Positions 5,582-9,202 of a stretch of 9,202 bases of DNA are shown piece after piece. A model generated the notes under the pieces. The model had not been told where the DNA came from, searched no databases, and worked only from the letters and a program-made list of their open reading frames with translations. Source of the stretch: Methanosarcinales archaeon (GTDB taxonomy: Archaea > Halobacteriota > Syntropharchaeia > Alkanophagales > Methanospirareceae); assembly GCA_030665925.1 (NCBI GenBank), contig DAOUYX010000049.1, forward strand, positions 1-9,202, read 5' to 3'. Each line of letters starts with the position of its first letter. Position 1 is the stretch's first letter. A program made the translations under genes and the position numbers.

Positions 5582-7294
5582 ATGCCATTTGGAGATATAC
5601 AGCATAATTTCCTGAAAGCGATGTCGGACAAGTTCGCTGAGAAACCCGAAGATACCAATACGCAGTTCTACGTGTACGGCGGATGGCAGCAGAGTAAGAG
5701 GAAGAGAGAATTTGTCGAGGAAGGGAAGAAGTTAGCGTCGGCAAGGTTCTCGAATACGCCGGGATACAATCCGGACGTGGGGATGCCGCAAGGGCAGAGA
5801 TACCTGATGCCTTACATGATGAACCACACGGACATCATGGTGAACATGGACGACCTGCACTGGATAAACAATGCGGCGATGCAGCAGTGCTGGGATGACA
5901 TGAAGAGGACGATAGTCTTAGGACTCGACGATGCGCACGGGCTGTTAGAAGCGAGATTGGGTAAGGAAGTTACGCCTGATACCATCAGTCATTACATGGA
6001 AGTGTTGAACCACGCACTACCTGGTGGTGCGGTCATTCAGGAGCACATGGTGGAGACGAAACCATTGCTGGTGAATGATTGCTATGCGAAGTTATTTACT
6101 GGTGATGACGACCTTGCAGATTCTCTTGACAGGCGGTTCGTGCTGGACATAAACAAGGAGTTCCCCGCGGGCTGGGACCATCCCGGAGAGCAGGCGGAGC
6201 AGTTGAAAGAGGCGATTGGAAAGAAGATCTGGCAGGTTCTGCGGATGCCGACGGTCGTAGGTAGGATGTCCGATGGTGGAACGATGTTCCGATGGGTCGG
6301 CATGCAGGTCGGGATGACGATGATAAACGCGTACAAGTTGTGCGCAGGCGAATCGGTTACCGGTGAATTCGCGTACTATGCGAAGCATGCGGCGGTAGTT
6401 AAGATATCAAACTACATGCCGGTGAAGAGAGCGCGATCGCACAATGAGCCTGGTGGGTTGCCGTTAGGTATCAACGCAGACAGTACGAGATCTCCCGCAC
6501 TGTTCCCGAACGACCCGATAAGGGCTGAGTTAGAGAGCATTGCGGTTGCCGCACTGGTTTACGACCAGTTGTGGTTCGGAGTATACATGTCTGGCGGTGT
6601 CGGATTCACGCAGTACGCAAGTGCGACCTACACGGACAACATCTTAGAGGACTTCTGCTACAAGGGATGTGAGATCGGGCTGGATTACGCTGACGGCGAG
6701 ATGGCTTCGATAAAGGGCGACAAGCTCAACATGGACATTCTGGAGAAGATGATAAGAGCAGAGAACGATTACGCCATGACGCAATACGAGGCGTATCCGA
6801 CCGTTGCAGAGTCTCACTTCGGTGGGTCTGCGAGAGCATGCTGTGTAGCAGCGGGATGCGGTAGTGCCGCTGCATGTGCGACGGGACTTGCACAGCCAGC
6901 GTTAACTGCATGGTCAATGTCTCAGTTAGGGCAGTACGAGCGCATAGGTAGGCTTGGATTCTTCGGCTACGACCTGCAAGACCAGTGTACTGCAAACTGC
7001 TCGTACTCGTACCAGAGCGATGAGGGACTGCCGTTCGAGATGCGAGGCGTGAACTATCCGCACTACGCGATGAACGTCGGGCACCAGAGTGCATATGGTG
7101 GTCTGGTTGCCGGGGCACACCTTGCGGAGAAGGACGCATGGGTGCTGTCACCGCTGATGAAAGTAGCGTTCGCAGACCGTGACCTGCCGTTCGACCGAGG
7201 TTACGTAACCAAAGAGTTCGGAGTGGGCGGTCTCAGAGAGTTCAAACCTGCTGGTGAGCGAGACCTGATCATCTCCGGTCACTACGGCCGATAG
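5582..7294 (+). CDS. mcrA: Methyl-coenzyme M reductase alpha subunit, ANME-1 type
   Basis: This 570-residue catalytic subunit binds F430. By alignment to M. marburgensis McrA: Gln153 (GGAVIQEHM) matches the F430 axial ligand Gln147, His269 the methyl-His257, Arg283 the methyl-Arg271, Tyr345 (GVGFTQY) Tyr333, Gly462 (GFFGYDLQDQC) the thio-Gly445 and Cys469 the S-methyl-Cys452. The position of C-methyl-Gln400 is Ala417 (GGSARA). The CCX4CX5C motif at Cys420, 421, 426 and 432 matches the ANME-1 cysteine-rich patch. In ANME-1 the enzyme runs in the methane-oxidising direction. ATG 5582 is chosen because GGAGGTG (5566-5572) lies 9 bases upstream; an in-frame GTG at 5570 is part of that site. It begins one base after the mcrG stop, so translation is probably coupled. 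Stop is TAG. Confidence 0.98.
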   Translation: MPFGDIQHNFLKAMSDKFAEKPEDTNTQFYVYGGWQQSKRKREFVEEGKKLASARFSNTPGYNPDVGMPQGQRYLMPYMMNHTDIMVNMDDLHWINNAAMQQCWDDMKRTIVLGLDDAHGLLEARLGKEVTPDTISHYMEVLNHALPGGAVIQEHMVETKPLLVNDCYAKLFTGDDDLADSLDRRFVLDINKEFPAGWDHPGEQAEQLKEAIGKKIWQVLRMPTVVGRMSDGGTMFRWVGMQVGMTMINAYKLCAGESVTGEFAYYAKHAAVVKISNYMPVKRARSHNEPGGLPLGINADSTRSPALFPNDPIRAELESIAVAALVYDQLWFGVYMSGGVGFTQYASATYTDNILEDFCYKGCEIGLDYADGEMASIKGDKLNMDILEKMIRAENDYAMTQYEAYPTVAESHFGGSARACCVAAGCGSAAACATGLAQPALTAWSMSQLGQYERIGRLGFFGYDLQDQCTANCSYSYQSDEGLPFEMRGVNYPHYAMNVGHQSAYGGLVAGAHLAEKDAWVLSPLMKVAFADRDLPFDRGYVTKEFGVGGLREFKPAGERDLIISGHYGR

Positions 7295-7322
7295 ACGAGA
7301 GAAAACCAAAACGGAAAAAGGT

Positions 7323-7354
7323 TGAGGGATATTTTTTCCCTCATCTTATTTTTT
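7323..7354 (+). terminator. Hairpin and T-rich terminator after mcrA
   Basis: TGAGGGA (7323-7329) pairs perfectly with TCCCTCA (7337-7343) across a seven-base T-rich loop. A pyrimidine and T-rich tail (7344-7354) follows. It lies 28 bases after the mcrA stop, and archaeal termination favours such T-rich tracts. It should end the mcrBGA transcript. Confidence 0.65.
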
Positions 7355-7391
7355 ATTGTATATAAAGTATAACTGCCGTAATTCTCTTTAA

Positions 7392-7537
7392 GACACAGAT
7401 TAACACTGATTTACACGGATTTGTTTAGGGTGAAGAACAAAGTTGATTTTTATCATCTGCGTTAGTTAAGCCCTTTCTGGGCTTGCGGGACGTGGGCAGA
7501 GCCCACGAGCGTTAATCGTGTGGAATCTCGTGGTTTT
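7392..7537. repeat. Dispersed inverted-repeat element of the CACAGATTAACAC type, interrupted
   Basis: The left arm at 7394-7422 reads CACAGATTAACACTGATTT and continues to ACGGATTT. The right arm (about 7453-7464, continuing at 7509-7537) contains GTTAATCGTGTGGAATCTCG followed by TGGTTTTT. On the opposite strand the right arm reads roughly like the left arm, so the pair is an imperfect inverted repeat with arms near 28 bases. A second copy of the right arm lies at 8972-9000 and matches at 24 of 28 positions. The right arm is split by a 44-base insertion described separately. The element lies between the mcr terminator and the end of the cysteine-cluster gene, and its last bases reach that gene's stop codon. 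Confidence 0.6.
7465..7508. mobile_element. 44-base double-hairpin insertion flanked by GCGTTA direct repeats
   Basis: The segment sits between GCGTTA (7459-7464) and GCGTTA (7509-7514), and removing it with one copy restores an uninterrupted repeat arm. It contains two perfect hairpins: AAGCCC (7468-7473) with GGGCTT (7479-7484), and CGTGGGC (7491-7497) with GCCCACG (7501-7507). This looks like a tiny insertion with a 6-base target duplication, or a terminator-like palindromic unit. It encodes nothing. Confidence 0.4.
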
Positions 7538-8152
7538 TTACCCTTCCTTTTCTACTCGCAGATACTTTAAAAACCGCTCCAGGACGGCTATCGGAAGCGC
7601 AACATAAACTGCTTTCTTCTCTGAGCCTTCACGGGAATTGCAATCCGATCCAGAAGATTCAGAAGCATCCCATTCCACCTTCAAGTCTTTTTTACCGTAC
7701 TTTCGCGCTAACTCCTTGAATTTCTCGAATATCTTCTTGCCCATCGGGCATAATTGCAGTGTGGGCACAGGACGAATAACGACGAAGGGGAACATTTTGC
7801 ATGCTGAGGGGCGGGCTTCGTAAATTGTGCAGATGTCCCCTTTTAAATAGGGACATGGCGTCTTCAGAAAGTTATCCATCTCATTTGCATCCATCTTATC
7901 AAACAGCGCATCGCCGTCCAATCGGTAAAGTCGTTCTACGTCCTCATCATTCAGATGAATCGGCATCTCGCTACAACACAGACAGCACCGTTCGCACTCG
8001 AAATATTCCAGGATTTCCAATGCCAGCTCTCCAAATCTACGTCTGTCTTTCTCTATCGCCATAACGTTCCGTGACATGGTAAACCAGAACAGTTCATCGC
8101 CAACCAATTCCCGGAACTGCAAAGTCTGCTTTTTAAGATTCTCTTCATTCAT
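7538..8152 (-). CDS. YkgJ-family cysteine-cluster protein (putative metal- or Fe-S-binding)
   Basis: The 204-residue protein carries the YkgJ/UPF0153 cysteine signature: C53xxC56xxC59C60 (with an extra Cys57), then CPYL at Cys100, G-I-C at Cys108 followed by IYEARP, Cys118 before KMFPF, and Cys135 (LCPMG). These cysteines are thought to bind zinc or an Fe-S cluster. No reaction is established for the family; some members sit near flagellar or modification genes. The N-terminal 45 residues are helical and charged, and the C-terminal third contains a low-complexity Ser/Glu stretch at about 163-180. ATG 8152 is the start, although no clear ribosome binding site precedes it. It lies 35 bases after the TPR-like gene on the same strand and is probably co-transcribed. 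Stop is TAA, at the edge of the dispersed repeat. Confidence 0.8.
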   Translation of the reverse strand: MNEENLKKQTLQFRELVGDELFWFTMSRNVMAIEKDRRRFGELALEILEYFECERCCLCCSEMPIHLNDEDVERLYRLDGDALFDKMDANEMDNFLKTPCPYLKGDICTIYEARPSACKMFPFVVIRPVPTLQLCPMGKKIFEKFKELARKYGKKDLKVEWDASESSGSDCNSREGSEKKAVYVALPIAVLERFLKYLRVEKEG

Positions 8153-8187
8153 TCTTCGTTCATAGTATTACGTGTTCCGGCGGGAAT

Positions 8188-8751
8188 TTAAACCTTGTTT
8201 TGAATCGTTCGATATGCGTCTATCCTCTTTAAACTCCACTCGGCGTCATCCCGCTCTCCTTGCTCTTTCCAATATTCGTAGTTCTTTCGCCATGCGTCTA
8301 CTGGCACTTCGTAGTTCGAGATATCCTCGCCTGCGAGCGACATAACTTCCGCAGCGTGTTCGTATGCATCTGCCGCTTCAAAGAAGTTGTTCATTGCAAA
8401 AAAGAAGTCACCAATGGTTTCGTAACGGTCCTTGCATGCGTCATAGTCTCCCGCCTTTTCGTGCATCTGGCATGCGAGACTCATAAAGAACGCCCACAGG
8501 GAACGCTCTCCGATTCGCTCTGCAAACGTTGACGCCACCTCAAAAGATTCTGCCGCTTCCTTCCATCGGTGAACCGCATCGCAAATCCGTGCAGCATTGA
8601 AATAGCCATACATACACAAAAAGTAGCTTCCTTTACTCTCCTTTAACTCCGCATAGCTTTTCCAAAGGGCGATTGCAGTCTCGTAACTCCCCTTCTTCTC
8701 TTCCTCTCTCGCCTCGCGTTCATAAGACCGTGCTTCTAAATATGCATCCAT
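8188..8751 (-). CDS. TPR/alpha-SNAP-like helical repeat protein
   Basis: The 187-residue protein is entirely helical in appearance. Its degenerate ~34-40 residue repeats are rich in Ala, Tyr and Glu, with TPR-like positions such as GYFNAARICDAVHRWKEAAE, SLACQMHEKAGDY and FFEAADAYEHAAEVM. This resembles tetratricopeptide or SNAP-like solenoids, which act as protein-binding scaffolds; no catalytic motif is seen. The reading frame is open to a GTG at 8784, but ATG 8751 is preferred because a GGGGG ribosome binding site (8760-8764 on the plus strand as CCCCC) precedes it by 8 bases, and because the likely transcription start lies close to 8784. It is the first gene of a two-gene unit with the YkgJ-like protein 35 bases downstream. 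The partner is unknown. Stop is TAA. Confidence 0.75.
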   Translation of the reverse strand: MDAYLEARSYEREAREEEKKGSYETAIALWKSYAELKESKGSYFLCMYGYFNAARICDAVHRWKEAAESFEVASTFAERIGERSLWAFFMSLACQMHEKAGDYDACKDRYETIGDFFFAMNNFFEAADAYEHAAEVMSLAGEDISNYEVPVDAWRKNYEYWKEQGERDDAEWSLKRIDAYRTIQNKV

Positions 8752-8805
8752 CTCGTTTTCCCCCGCTTTTATCTTAAAATCCACAATAAAGAATGTGCAA
8801 CGTAA

Positions 8806-8814
8806 TATATATAA
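8806..8814 (-). promoter_or_regulatory. TATA box of the TPR/YkgJ gene pair
   Basis: On the minus strand the site reads TTATATATA, preceded by GAAAC, which is weakly BRE-like. A start about 25 bases downstream falls near 8784 and gives a leader of about 33 bases to ATG 8751. It is the clearest TATA element on this side of the mcr operon. Confidence 0.55.
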
Positions 8815-8860
8815 GTTTCTAATTTTAATAGTGCATAAATATATTGTAGTTCGTGTTATT

Positions 8861-8877
8861 GAAGGGTGCGTCCCTTC
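8861..8877 (+). terminator. Short hairpin followed by a pyrimidine-rich tract
   Basis: GAAGGG (8861-8866) pairs perfectly with CCCTTC (8872-8877) around a five-base loop, and TCTCTTTTACC follows. On the plus strand this resembles a small terminator, but no plus-strand gene precedes it, so it might end an unseen small RNA or be incidental. Confidence 0.25.
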
Positions 8878-8945
8878 TCTCTTTTACCTTCTCCGGCTTA
8901 CAGAAACTGTACGTGTTTAGCTAATTTTCCGCAAAGCGTTTTTGA

Positions 8946-8970
8946 TAAAACTTTTTCCTAAAAAGTTTTA
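8946..8970. repeat. Perfect 11-bp palindrome
   Basis: TAAAACTTTTT (8946-8956) and AAAAAGTTTTA (8960-8970) are exact reverse complements separated by CCT. It directly abuts the repeat arm at 8971-9000. It could be a bidirectional terminator, a protein-binding site, or the end of the mobile repeat unit. Confidence 0.6.
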
Positions 8971-8971
8971 G

Positions 8972-9000
8972 TGTTAATCTCGTGAAATCTCGTGGTTTCT
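8972..9000. repeat. Second copy of the dispersed repeat right arm
   Basis: The segment starts GTTAATC at 8973 and contains AATCTCGTGGTTT. It matches 7511-7538 at about 24 of 28 positions, in the same orientation. No matching left arm is seen nearby, so this is a solitary half-element or one whose partner has decayed. Confidence 0.55.
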
Positions 9001-9077
9001 AAATTTTCGCCTCCGCTAAACACATAACGTCAAAAGCTAATTAAAGTTTGAATATCCACTTCTAAAATGCACACTCT

Positions 9078-9202
9078 TCAATCTCTTACCCTGCTTTCCT
9101 CTGTTTCTATCCCTGTTGCATCCTCTTTTTTCTCTTTTATCTGAGTACTCCGCATATACCATGAGATCTTTACGCCTATAAATGATAGAATAGCTGCACC
9201 GA
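9078..9202 (-). CDS. Probable C-terminal fragment of a membrane protein, cut by the window end
   Basis: On the minus strand a frame is open from the window edge to TGA at 9078-9080, giving 40 residues. The first part, GAAILSFIGVKISWYM, looks like the end of a transmembrane helix. The rest is a charged tail rich in Lys and Glu (IKEKKEDATG, ETEESRVRD), as expected for a cytoplasmic C-terminus. The fragment is too short to name a family and could be chance; the hydrophobic-then-charged layout is the only support. Confidence 0.4.
   Translation of the reverse strand, partial: GAAILSFIGVKISWYMRSTQIKEKKEDATGIETEESRVRD

Larger units (their letters stand above)
8785..9077. other. Non-coding region between the TPR-like gene and the partial membrane-protein gene
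   Basis: No supported gene is present in these roughly 290 AT-rich bases. They hold the promoter of the TPR-like gene, a GAAGGG/CCCTTC hairpin at 8861-8877, an 11-bp palindrome at 8946-8970, and a second copy of the dispersed repeat arm at 8972-9000. I see no tRNA or other recognisable RNA. Confidence 0.7.

Noticed and set aside
3762..5744. Long antisense frames of 70-150 codons opposite mcrB, mcrG and mcrA
   Set aside because: They lie opposite strongly conserved genes, are rich in Ser, Pro and His as expected of shadow frames, and have no recognisable motifs.
8752..8784. GTG 8784 as the start of the TPR-like gene
   Set aside because: ATG 8751 has a GGGGG ribosome binding site, and the TATA box predicts a transcript start near 8784. 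A leaderless GTG start cannot be fully excluded.
7392..9000. CRISPR array suggested by the repeated arms
   Set aside because: There are only two copies of the right arm, about 1.4 kb apart, with no regular spacers and no cas genes.
8785..9077. tRNA or other structured RNA gene in the right intergenic region
   Set aside because: No T-arm, anticodon-arm or acceptor pattern was found; only short hairpins are present.
1..9202. Whole-genome reassignment of TAG as a sense codon
   Set aside because: TAG ends the cysteine desulfurase, methyltransferase, radical SAM, mcrB and mcrA genes at the expected family lengths; only mcrG has an internal one.

Overview
The window most likely comes from an uncultured anaerobic methane-oxidising archaeon of the ANME-1 group (Methanophagales). 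The main evidence is a methyl-coenzyme M reductase (MCR) operon ordered mcrB-mcrG-mcrA, with no mcrD or mcrC inside it. Its McrA carries the cysteine pattern CCX4CX5C, which I know from ANME-1 MCR. It also has a non-glutamine residue where methanogens carry C-methyl-glutamine. Archaeal promoter elements (TATA boxes about 25 bases before expected starts) and GGAGG-type ribosome binding sites agree with this.

Layout. 1-1032 (+): the 3' end of a cysteine desulfurase gene, followed with no gap by fdhD, a sulfur-supply pair for formate dehydrogenase maturation. 1117-1668 (+): a class I SAM-dependent methyltransferase. 1688-3004 (-): a cobalamin-binding radical SAM enzyme, convergent with the methyltransferase and divergent from the mcr operon. 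3005-3398: an AT-rich intergenic region with an imperfect inverted repeat, the radical SAM promoter, and the mcr promoter with several short perfect inverted repeats. 3399-7294 (+): mcrB, mcrG, mcrA, then a hairpin terminator. 7392-7537: a dispersed repeat interrupted by a 44-base hairpin insertion. 7538-8751 (-): a two-gene unit encoding a TPR-like protein and then a YkgJ-type cysteine-cluster protein. 8785-9077: non-coding, with a second copy of the repeat arm and an 11-bp palindrome. 9078-9202 (-): a probable C-terminal fragment of a membrane protein.

The most striking observation is an in-frame TAG at codon 60 of mcrG. Homology to McrG continues in the same frame on both sides of it. TAG is also the normal terminator of five other genes here, including mcrB and mcrA. 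The codon is therefore a nonsense mutation, a sequence error, or a context-dependent recoding event (for example pyrrolysine), and a potential stem-loop lies just downstream. The second theme is a B12-type radical SAM enzyme, a methyltransferase and a sulfur-transfer pair lying next to an MCR whose sequence suggests the ANME-1 style of active site and F430. Their role in MCR or F430 tailoring is my inference from position only.
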